A DNA stretch of 48,570 bases, from positions 1 to 48,570 of the forward strand of contig JAEYZH010000063.1 of the NCBI GenBank assembly GCA_023430685.1. The letters are read 5' to 3'. The translations under genes and the position numbers were made by a program. The DNA is from Pseudomonadota bacterium (lineage in GTDB: Bacteria > Pseudomonadota > Gammaproteobacteria > Xanthomonadales > Rhodanobacteraceae). The notes below the pieces were generated by a model. The model was not told where the DNA came from. It did no database searches and worked only from the letters and a program-made list of their open reading frames with translations. This document shows positions 35,215 through 42,560 of this stretch, piece after piece. Positions within the stretch are counted from its first letter, which is position 1. Each line of letters begins with the position of its first letter.

Positions 35215-35762
35215 TGACTCCACGCAATCGCAAGCGCCTCGGCCTGCTCCTGCTGATCTCGCTGTTCCTCGCGCCGCTCGGCGCCGCCATCGTGCTCAAT
35301 GCGATCGGCTGGCGACCCGCCGGCATGCGCAATTACGGCGAGCTCGTCGAGCCGCCGCGCCCGTTGAAGGATGCGCGCTTCGTGCTCGCCGATGGCAAGC
35401 CGCTCGCGTGGGAGGACGCCGACTGGTCGTGGACGATGTTCGTGCTGACCGGCCCCGGCTGCGCCGACGCCTGCCTCGCGCGCATCGATGAACTGCGCCG
35501 CGCGCGGCTTTCGCTCGCGCAGAACGCGCACCGCGTGCGCGTGGTCGTGCTCGACCAGGCGTTGCCCGCCGACGCGCTCGCGGCGATGGCGCCCGTGATG
35601 GCCGCGCGCGACGCCGACGACGCGCTCGCGTCGATGCGGCCCGCAGCCGGCGAAGTCGCGGTCGCGATGGCCGATCCGCATGGATTCCTCGCGATCCACT
35701 ATCCGGCCGGCTACGACGCGAGCCGCCTGCGCAAGGACCTCGTGCGGCTCGTCAAGCGATAA
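35214..35762 (+). CDS. Membrane-anchored protein of the cox operon, thioredoxin-like fold possible
   Basis: The 182-residue product has one N-terminal transmembrane helix (LGLLLLISLFLAPLGAAIVL) and a periplasmic domain that starts with SWTMFVLTGPGCADACLARI. The pattern resembles SCO/thioredoxin-like proteins, with two cysteines spaced C-x3-C. The ATG shares one base with the surf1 stop. Proteins of this kind sit at the same place in related cox operons and are thought to assist assembly; this is from context. Confidence 0.8.
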   Translation: MTPRNRKRLGLLLLISLFLAPLGAAIVLNAIGWRPAGMRNYGELVEPPRPLKDARFVLADGKPLAWEDADWSWTMFVLTGPGCADACLARIDELRRARLSLAQNAHRVRVVVLDQALPADALAAMAPVMAARDADDALASMRPAAGEVAVAMADPHGFLAIHYPAGYDASRLRKDLVRLVKR

Positions 35763-35850
35763 GCGCCGCCACGGACAACGCGCTGCGCGCGTGCATGCAC
35801 GGCATCGGCGCGGAATCGTGTCCGCGCGCGCCCTCCGTGGTTCAATGATC

Positions 35851-35878
35851 GAATCCCGAATCCCGAATCCCGAATCCC
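35851..35878. repeat. Heptamer tract (GAATCCC)x4 upstream of ctaB
   Basis: Four perfect copies of GAATCCC occupy 35851-35878 and end 16 bp before the ctaB ATG. The tract takes the place of a normal ribosome-binding region. Confidence 0.95.
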
Positions 35879-35894
35879 GCACCCCGACCACTCC

Positions 35895-36803
35895 ATGCCC
35901 GCCATCGTCCGCCAGTACCTCGAACTGACCAAGCCGCGCGTGGTCGCACTGATCGTGTTCACCGCGGTGATCGGCATGTTCCTCGCGGTGCCCGGGCTGC
36001 CGCCGCTGCGCCAGTCGGTCGCGGGCTTCCTCGGCATCTGGCTCGCGGCCGCGTCCGCCGCGGCGCTGAACCACCTGATCGACCAGCGCATCGACAAGCT
36101 CATGGCGCGCACCTCGCACCGGCCGCTCGCCACCGGGACGCTGACGCCGACGCAGGTACTCGCGTTCGCCCTCGCGCTGGGGGCCGCGTCGATGGCGATC
36201 CTGATCGCGTTCGTGAATCCGCTGACCGCTGCGCTGACGTTCGCCTCGCTGATCGGTTACGCGGTCGTCTATACCGCGTTCCTCAAGCGCGCGACGCCGC
36301 AGAACATCGTGATCGGCGGCGCGGCAGGCGCGGCGCCACCGGTGCTCGGCTGGGCCGCGGTTTCCGGCGAGGTGCATCCGTATGCGCTGCTGCTGTTCCT
36401 GATCATCTTCATCTGGACCCCGCCGCATTTCTGGGCGCTCGCGATCTTCCGCAAGGACGACTACTCGCGCGCGCAGGTGCCGATGCTGCCGGTCACGCAC
36501 GGCGTCGTCTTCACGCGCTGGCACGTGCTGTTCTACACCGTGCTGCTGGTCGTGATCACGGTGTTGCCGTACCTGACCGGCATGAGCGGGATGTTCTACC
36601 TCGGTGGCGCGCTCGTGCTCGGCGCCGGCTTCCTCTGGTACGCGGTCAGGCTGCTCGATCCGCCGGACGAGTTCTTCCCGATGCGCGTGTTCAACTACTC
36701 GATCATCTACCTGATGGCGTTGTTCGCGTTCCTGCTCGTCGACCACTGGCTGCTGCCGCCGGACGCCGAGGCTGGCGGCCTGTTGTTCCACCGCATCGGG
36801 TAG
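35895..36803 (+). CDS. ctaB: Protoheme IX farnesyltransferase (haem O synthase)
   Basis: The 302-residue product has about nine transmembrane helices and the UbiA-family prenyl diphosphate motifs NHLIDQRIDKLMARTSHRPL and IWTPPHFWALAIFRKDDYSR. It converts haem b to haem O, the precursor of haem a for CoxA. No gene for haem A synthase (ctaA) lies beside it in this window. No Shine-Dalgarno precedes the ATG because a heptamer tract is there. Confidence 0.95.
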   Translation: MPAIVRQYLELTKPRVVALIVFTAVIGMFLAVPGLPPLRQSVAGFLGIWLAAASAAALNHLIDQRIDKLMARTSHRPLATGTLTPTQVLAFALALGAASMAILIAFVNPLTAALTFASLIGYAVVYTAFLKRATPQNIVIGGAAGAAPPVLGWAAVSGEVHPYALLLFLIIFIWTPPHFWALAIFRKDDYSRAQVPMLPVTHGVVFTRWHVLFYTVLLVVITVLPYLTGMSGMFYLGGALVLGAGFLWYAVRLLDPPDEFFPMRVFNYSIIYLMALFAFLLVDHWLLPPDAEAGGLLFHRIG

Positions 36804-36840
36804 CGGCACGGCAGGTGCAACCGCCCCACGGATCGAATGC

Positions 36841-36980
36841 GTAGGGTGGGTCGCAGCGCGGTACGCGCGAGACCCACCGGCGCGAGACGCCGATCGAAGC
36901 GCGCGGAACCCGGATGCGCGCAGGTGGGTCTCGCCGCTGCGCGGCTGCGACCCGCCCTACGGTACTGCGACGCACCCTAC
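36841..36980. repeat. GTAGGG-headed repeat cluster between ctaB and the S9 peptidase gene
   Basis: A plus-strand arm GTAGGGTGGGTCGCAGC starts at 36841. Two minus-strand arms end in ccctac at 36960 and 36980. Stem sequences GTGGGTC and GACCCAC recur. The minus-strand peptidase stop codon lies in the last GTAG head. The cluster separates two convergent genes. Confidence 0.88.
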
Positions 36981-38962
36981 GGATGCGCGACGGTACCGCC
37001 CGGTCGTTCGCCCTCGCCGATCAGGTGCTGTTGCCAGAACAGCATCGTTGCCGCGCGGAAGTGGTCCGCGTTCGCCTTCTTCTTGAAGCCGTGGCCCTCG
37101 TCGGGGAACTGCAGGAACCACACGTCACCGCCATTGCCGCGCACGGTCTTGACGATCTGCGCGGCTTCGCTCGCGGGTACGCGCGGGTCGTTCGCGCCTT
37201 GCGCGACGAACAGCGGGATCGAGATGCGCGCGGCGTTGGCGGTCGGCGAGATCCGCTCGAGGAACGCGCGCATCGCCGGATCACGCTCGTCGCCATACTC
37301 GACCCGACGCAGGTCGCGGCGATAGTCCTGCGTGTTCTCGAGGAAGGTCACGAAATTGGAGATCCCGACGATGTCGACGCCCGCGCGCAGGCGGTCGTTG
37401 TAGTGCGTCATCGCGGCCAGCACCATGTAGCCGCCGTAGGAGCCGCCGTAGACCGCGACGCGCGAAGCATCGAGCTCGGGTTGCGTCGCGATCCAGTCGA
37501 GCAGCGCGCCGATGTCCCGCACCGAATCCTCGCGCAGCCGGCCGTTGTCGAGCTTGAGCCAGTTCTTGCCGTAGCCGGCCGAACCGCGCACGTTCGGTAC
37601 CAGCACCGCGATCCCGAGTTCGTTGACGAGGAACTGCGTGTCCGCGCTGAACAGCGGTCGCGCCTGGCCTTCGGGTCCGCCGTGGATGTTGATGACGACC
37701 GGCAGCTTCTTCCCCGGCGCCGACGCGGCAGGACGGTAGTAGAACGCCGGGATCGCGCGCGGCTTGCCGTCGACCTCGTCGAAGCTCGCGAAACGCACGA
37801 GACTCGGCGTCACGAACGCGGAGCGATCGAGGCCGCCGACCTCGCTTTCGGTCCAGCGCTCGAGCCTGGCGGTGCCGTCCGATCCCAGATCGAGCGCGTA
37901 GACGTCGCTCGGCGAGGTCGCCGCGTTGATAGAGAACGCGAGCCGTCGGCCATCGGGGCTGAAGTCGAGCGAGTCGATCACGCCGACGGGCAACGTCGGC
38001 AACGGCAGCGCGCGGCGGCTCGCGGCATCCAGCACGCGCAGCACGCTGATGCCGTCCTCGTTCGTCACGTACGCGACGCGCGAGCGATCCCGCGACAGGG
38101 CGAACAGCTCCGCGTCCCATGCGATCGCCTCGCTGACCTTCTCGAGCTTGCCGCTCGCGAAGTCGTGATGGCGCAGGACGAGGAACTCGCTGCCCTCGTC
38201 GGAATTGAACCACGCCGACTTCGCATCCGTTCCGAAGCGAATCGAACCGAACGCGGCCTTGCCACCGTCGACCGGAAGCATTCGCAGCCGGTCGTCGGCG
38301 AGGCGCACGACGCCCGGATACACCTCGTTGACCGAGACGCCCTGTTCGACCAGCAATTGCGTGCCGTCGGGCGAAAAATCGGTCGGCGCCCACGCGCCGC
38401 CCTTCGCCACGACCGCGCGCCGCTTGCCGGTGTCGAGGTCGAGCACCCAGACATCGGTGTCGGTGCCGTTGCGCTCGTTGCTCGTGTACGCGAGCAGCCG
38501 CCCGTCGGATGACCAGAGCGGATCGGCATTGCGCGACGTGCCGTCGGTGAGCAGCCGCACGTCGTGCGTGGCGAGGTCGTACCAGTACAGCTGCCAGAAC
38601 TCCGAGCCGCCCGCGTCACGCCCGAACACGAAGCCCGCGCGCACCGGATTCGCGGCCACGAACGACACCGGCTCGTCGTAGAACGTGAGCTGCTCACGCG
38701 CGCCCCCCGGCGCGCGCACCCGATGCGCCTGCACCGTGTTGCCGAGACGCGTCGTCACGAGCAGGCCCGAGCCGTCCGCGAGCCAGCCGCCGAGTCCCGC
38801 GCTGCGCGTGTTCGCGTAACGTCGCAAGCGTTCCGCCAGCGCGTCCGGAATCGGGGGGATGTTCTCGCTGATGCGCCCCGTCGACGCTGAGGCCGGCGCG
38901 TCGGCCGCGACGGGTGAAGCGATGCAGGCGCAGAGTGCGAACGCAAGCCAGATCGGACGCAT
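36977..38962 (-). CDS. Secreted S9-family prolyl oligopeptidase-like peptidase
   Basis: The 661-residue product has a signal peptide (about residues 1-20, ending PVAADA), a central seven-blade beta-propeller with repeated FSPDG/SSDG motifs, and a C-terminal alpha/beta hydrolase. The nucleophile is Ser508 in YGGSYGGYM. Asp lies in GANDPRVP and His in DEGHGF. These enzymes cleave short peptides after proline or act as acylaminoacyl peptidases. The start at 38962 follows aagggga. The stop comes from a repeat head. Confidence 0.94.
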   Translation of the reverse strand: MRPIWLAFALCACIASPVAADAPASASTGRISENIPPIPDALAERLRRYANTRSAGLGGWLADGSGLLVTTRLGNTVQAHRVRAPGGAREQLTFYDEPVSFVAANPVRAGFVFGRDAGGSEFWQLYWYDLATHDVRLLTDGTSRNADPLWSSDGRLLAYTSNERNGTDTDVWVLDLDTGKRRAVVAKGGAWAPTDFSPDGTQLLVEQGVSVNEVYPGVVRLADDRLRMLPVDGGKAAFGSIRFGTDAKSAWFNSDEGSEFLVLRHHDFASGKLEKVSEAIAWDAELFALSRDRSRVAYVTNEDGISVLRVLDAASRRALPLPTLPVGVIDSLDFSPDGRRLAFSINAATSPSDVYALDLGSDGTARLERWTESEVGGLDRSAFVTPSLVRFASFDEVDGKPRAIPAFYYRPAASAPGKKLPVVINIHGGPEGQARPLFSADTQFLVNELGIAVLVPNVRGSAGYGKNWLKLDNGRLREDSVRDIGALLDWIATQPELDASRVAVYGGSYGGYMVLAAMTHYNDRLRAGVDIVGISNFVTFLENTQDYRRDLRRVEYGDERDPAMRAFLERISPTANAARISIPLFVAQGANDPRVPASEAAQIVKTVRGNGGDVWFLQFPDEGHGFKKKANADHFRAATMLFWQQHLIGEGERPGGTVAHP

Positions 38963-39104
38963 CGATGGATCCCCTTCCCCTTGGCGGTCCCGCGAGCGTA
39001 GCGCGCCCGAAGCCTGCGGCGCGGGCCGGAAGTCACGCGCGGCTTCCGCTGCGGCCCGCCACGGGCTAACGTAGCCTTCCGGACGGCAACTGGCGGAGTT
39101 CGAG

Positions 39105-39584
39105 ATGGCCACGGTCACCGATTTCAGCGCACGTTCGATCGACGGCGACGAACAGCCGCTTTCCCGATGGGCCGGGCAGGTGATGCTGGTCGTCAACGTC
39201 GCGTCGAAGTGCGGGTTCACGCCGCAATACGAAGGACTCGAAGCGATCTACCGCAGATTCGGCGAGCGCGGCTTCGTCGTGCTCGGCTTCCCTTGCGACC
39301 AGTTCGGCCACCAGGAGCCCGGCGACGAGGCCGAGATCCGCAACTTCTGCTCGCTGAACTACGACGTGAGCTTCCCGATGTTCGCGAAGATCGATGTCAA
39401 CGGCGCGGGTACGCACCCGCTGTACGCGCACCTCAAGCACGCGGCGAAAGGCCTGCTCGGCAGCGAGGCGATCAAGTGGAACTTCACCAAGTTCCTCGTC
39501 GATCGCGACGGCCGCGTGGTCAAGCGCTACGCACCGACCGACACGCCCGAGAGCCTCGCGCCGGACATCGAGAAGCTGCTCTAG
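39105..39584 (+). CDS. Glutathione peroxidase-family thiol peroxidase
   Basis: The 159-residue product matches the family in length. NVASKCGFTPQYEGLE contains the peroxidatic Cys36, GFPCDQFGHQEPG has the conserved Gln and second Cys, and IKWNFTKFLVDRDG the conserved Trp and Asn. It reduces hydroperoxides, probably with thioredoxin as in most bacterial Cys-GPx. It has no signal peptide. The 142-bp gap before it (38963-39104) holds the divergent promoters. Confidence 0.94.
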   Translation: MATVTDFSARSIDGDEQPLSRWAGQVMLVVNVASKCGFTPQYEGLEAIYRRFGERGFVVLGFPCDQFGHQEPGDEAEIRNFCSLNYDVSFPMFAKIDVNGAGTHPLYAHLKHAAKGLLGSEAIKWNFTKFLVDRDGRVVKRYAPTDTPESLAPDIEKLL

Positions 39585-39588
39585 CCCG

Positions 39589-39606
39589 CGCGCGTTAACG
39601 CGCGCG
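39589..39606. other. 18-bp perfect palindrome gcgcgcgttaacgcgcgc
   Basis: A perfect dyad with centre gttaac lies just after the peroxidase stop and 50 bp before the beta-helix protein start. It may be an operator or a weak terminator stem; no T-run follows. Confidence 0.6.
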
Positions 39607-39655
39607 ACACAAGGCACACGGGACAATGCTCGAATCGATGGCGACGGAGACGACG

Positions 39656-40966
39656 ATGCACGCATCCGTGATCAAGGCGGCCGCACTCGCGGCCGTGCTC
39701 GCGTGGGCCGCGACCGACGCCGCTGCCGCGATCTACCACGTCGCGCCGCCACCTGCCGGCAACGATGCCAATCCGGGCTCCGAGGCCGCGCCGTGGGCCA
39801 CCCTGCAGCATGCAGCCGGGCGCGTGCAGGCCGGCGACACGATCCGCGTGCGCAGCGGCAACTACGTCGGCGCGCAGTTCACGACGCCAGGCACCGCCGC
39901 GCAGCCGATCGTGCTGGAGGCCGCGCCGGGCGCGACGCCGGCGATCACCGCCGACAACCCGCGCACGCCCGACGGCATCAACCTCGAGGGCGCCGCCTAC
40001 ATGACGGTGCGAGGCTTCACCGTCAACGGTCGCACGCGCGCGGGTATCCGCGCGGTTACCTGCAGCCACGTCACGATCAGCGACAACCGGCTCGACCAGA
40101 ACGGCCGCTGGGGCATCCTCACGGGCTTCTGCGACGACCTCGTGATCGAGCGCAACGTGACCTCGCGCAGCGCGATCGAGCACGGCATCTACGTCAGCAA
40201 CAGCGGCGACCGCCCGGTGATCCGCCACAACACGAGCTGGGGCAACCGCGCCAACGGCATCCACATGAACGGCGACGCCGAGATGGGCGGCGACGGCGTG
40301 ATCAGCAATGCGGTGGTCGAAGGCAACACGATCTACGGCAACGGCCAGGGCGGCGGCGGTTCGGGCATCAACATGGACGGCGTGCGCGATTCGCTGATCC
40401 GCAACAACCTCGTCTACGCGAGCCATGCGAGCGGGATCTCGCTCTACCGCATCGACGGCGGGGCGCCGTCGAGCGGCAACCGCGTGCTCAACAACACCGT
40501 GCTGGTCGCTTCGGATGGCCGCTGGGCGCTCAACATCCAGGACGGCTCGAGCGGCAACATCGTGCGCAACAACATCCTCTGGAACGCGCACGGCTCGCGC
40601 GGCAGCATCGACATCAGCGCCGACTCGCTGCCGGGCTTCGACAGCGACTACAACGTCGTGATGGACCGCCTGACGACGAACGGCGGCGACAGCGTGCTGA
40701 CCCTCGCGCAATGGCGCGCGCAGACCGGCCAGGACACGCACTCGCGCGTCGCCACGCCCGCGCAGTTGTTCGTCGCGCCCGCGCAGGACGACCACCACCT
40801 CTCGCCGACCAGTCCAGCGCTCGACACCGGCGAAACCCGTACCGACGCACCGGTCGACCTCGAAGGCGTCACGCGCCCGCAGGGGACGGGCACCGACGTC
40901 GGCGCATACGAACGCCGCGCCGCCCTCGGCGACCCGATCTTCGGCGACGGATTCGAACTCGCCTGA
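39656..40966 (+). CDS. Secreted right-handed beta-helix protein with C-terminal DGFE tail
   Basis: The 436-residue product has a signal peptide (about residues 1-23, ending TDAAA). The N-terminal repeat YHVAPPPAGNDANPGSEAAPW is typical of DUF1565-like beta-helix starts, followed by pectate-lyase-like coils (NRLDQNGRWGI, NNLVYASHASGISLY, NNTVLVASDGRWALN). Near the end a choice-of-anchor Q-like segment (HLSPTSPALDTGE, TDVGAYE) leads directly to GDPIFGDGFELA. The ATG at 39656 (cggagacgacg upstream) was preferred to 39626 because it starts the signal peptide. It may act on or bind an extracellular polysaccharide. Confidence 0.83.
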   Translation: MHASVIKAAALAAVLAWAATDAAAAIYHVAPPPAGNDANPGSEAAPWATLQHAAGRVQAGDTIRVRSGNYVGAQFTTPGTAAQPIVLEAAPGATPAITADNPRTPDGINLEGAAYMTVRGFTVNGRTRAGIRAVTCSHVTISDNRLDQNGRWGILTGFCDDLVIERNVTSRSAIEHGIYVSNSGDRPVIRHNTSWGNRANGIHMNGDAEMGGDGVISNAVVEGNTIYGNGQGGGGSGINMDGVRDSLIRNNLVYASHASGISLYRIDGGAPSSGNRVLNNTVLVASDGRWALNIQDGSSGNIVRNNILWNAHGSRGSIDISADSLPGFDSDYNVVMDRLTTNGGDSVLTLAQWRAQTGQDTHSRVATPAQLFVAPAQDDHHLSPTSPALDTGETRTDAPVDLEGVTRPQGTGTDVGAYERRAALGDPIFGDGFELA

Positions 40967-40989
40967 GCGGCGCGCGGTCGCGGATCGGG

Positions 40990-41132
40990 CGCTCCCTCAT
41001 CCGCCCCTGCGGGGCACCTTCTCCCGCCAGCGGGAGAAGGAGAAGCCTTGCGCCCTCCGCTCGCGTGGAAGGCGAAGCCTTGCTTCCCCCGCTTGCGGGG
41101 GAAGATGCCCCGCAGGGGCAGAAGGGGGCGCT
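40990..41132. repeat. Inverted repeat cluster, CTCATCCGCCCCTGCGGGG family
   Basis: An arm ctcatccgcccctgcggggc (40997-41016) is mirrored at 41103-41121 (agatgccccgcaggggcag). Between them lie further hairpins, ctcccgccagcgggag and cccccgcttgcgggggaag. It fills most of the 249-bp gap between the beta-helix gene and the transporter. Confidence 0.85.
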
Positions 41133-41215
41133 CTTGATCCTGGCCTCGCAACCCGCACGGCGTCGATCGCCGCCCGTGCTATACACGCGCTTCCGACCGC
41201 GCGCCTTCGCACCGC

Positions 41216-42526
41216 ATGAGCCCCCGCCTGCCAGACGACCGCCTCACCCGCCGCGACCTGCGCACGCTCGGACTCGCGGCGCTCGGCGGCGCGCTCGAGT
41301 TCTACGACTTCATCATCTTCGTGTTCTTCACCGGCGCGATCGCGCAGCTGTTCTTCCCGCCCGACACCCCGGAGTGGCTGCGCCAGCTGCAGACCTTCGG
41401 CCTGTTCGCCGCGGGCTACCTCGCGCGGCCGCTCGGCGGCATCGTGATGGCGCACTTCGGCGACCGCGCCGGGCGCAAGCGCATGTTCCTGCTCAGCGTG
41501 CTGCTGATGGCGGTGCCGACGCTGTTGATCGGCCTGTTGCCGACCTTCGCCGAGATCGGCCATGCGGCGCCGCTCGCGTTGCTCGTGCTGCGCCTGATGC
41601 AGGGCGCCGCCGTCGGCGGCGAGGTGCCCGGCGCGTGGACCTTCGTCGCCGAACACGTGCCCGCGCGCCATGTCGGCTTCGCCTGCGGCACGCTCACGGC
41701 AGGGCTCACCGCGGGCATCCTGCTCGGTTCGCTCGTCGCGACCGCGGTCAACACGGGCATGTCGCCGCAACAGGTGCTCGATCATGGCTGGCGACTGCCA
41801 TTCCTCGCCGGTGGCGTGTTCGGCCTCGGCGCGGTGTTCCTCCGGCGCATGCTCGAGGAGACGCCGGTGTTCGAGGCGCTGCGTGAGCGCCGCGAACTCG
41901 CACGCGACCTGCCGCTGCGCATCGTGCTCGCGGGCCATGGCCGCGCGGTCGGCGTGTCGATGCTGCTGACCTGGCTGCTGACCGCGGCGATCGTCGTCGT
42001 GATCCTGATGACACCGACGCTGATCCAGACGCTGTACGCGATTCCGGCCGCGGACGCGCTCGCGGCGAACAGCATCGCGACGCTCGCGCTGACGATCGGC
42101 TGCGTCGTGTACGGCGTGCTCGCGGACCGCCATGGCGCTGCGCGCGTGCTCGCGCTCGGCTGCGTGTTGCTGCTCGCGTCCACGCTCGCGCTGTATCTCG
42201 GACTCGCGCGCATGCCCGCGCAGTTGCCGCTGCTGTACGGCGTCGCGGGCTTCTGCGTCGGCGTGGTCGGCGTGATCCCGGTCATGCTCGTGCGCGCGTT
42301 CCCGCCCGCGGTGCGGTTTTCGGGCATCTCGTTCGCGTACAACGTCGCCTACGCGATCTTCGGCGGGCTCACGCCGCTGTTCGTCAAGCTCATGATGCAG
42401 CGCGCACCGCTCGCGCCGGCCTGGTACGTGGCCGCATTGTGCGTGCTCGGTGTCGTGGTCGCGAACGTGCGGTTCGCCGTGCCTGCGACTGCCGCGACGC
42501 CCGGCGAGCGCGCCGTGCACGGTTGA
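41216..42526 (+). CDS. MFS transporter, metabolite:H+ symporter (MHS) group
   Basis: The 436-residue product has twelve predicted transmembrane helices. GALEFYDFIIFVFF in helix 1 and YLARPLGGIVMAHFGDRAGRKR in the 2-3 loop are the signatures of the MHS subfamily (ProP, ShiA, KgtP). RLMQGAAVGGEVPGAW is the helix 4-5 motif. The substrate is probably an organic acid, betaine or similar, but not deducible. The regulator gene follows 34 bp later, and the two may be co-transcribed. Confidence 0.9.
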   Translation: MSPRLPDDRLTRRDLRTLGLAALGGALEFYDFIIFVFFTGAIAQLFFPPDTPEWLRQLQTFGLFAAGYLARPLGGIVMAHFGDRAGRKRMFLLSVLLMAVPTLLIGLLPTFAEIGHAAPLALLVLRLMQGAAVGGEVPGAWTFVAEHVPARHVGFACGTLTAGLTAGILLGSLVATAVNTGMSPQQVLDHGWRLPFLAGGVFGLGAVFLRRMLEETPVFEALRERRELARDLPLRIVLAGHGRAVGVSMLLTWLLTAAIVVVILMTPTLIQTLYAIPAADALAANSIATLALTIGCVVYGVLADRHGAARVLALGCVLLLASTLALYLGLARMPAQLPLLYGVAGFCVGVVGVIPVMLVRAFPPAVRFSGISFAYNVAYAIFGGLTPLFVKLMMQRAPLAPAWYVAALCVLGVVVANVRFAVPATAATPGERAVHG

Positions 42527-42560
42527 CGCCGCGCGCCGCCTGCCGCAACGTCGCCGACCG

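Noticed and set aside
35838..35860. tRNA-like TTC-loop sequence (ggttcaatgatcgaatccc)
   Set aside because: No acceptor stem or anticodon arm can be formed; the gaatccc part belongs to the heptamer tract.
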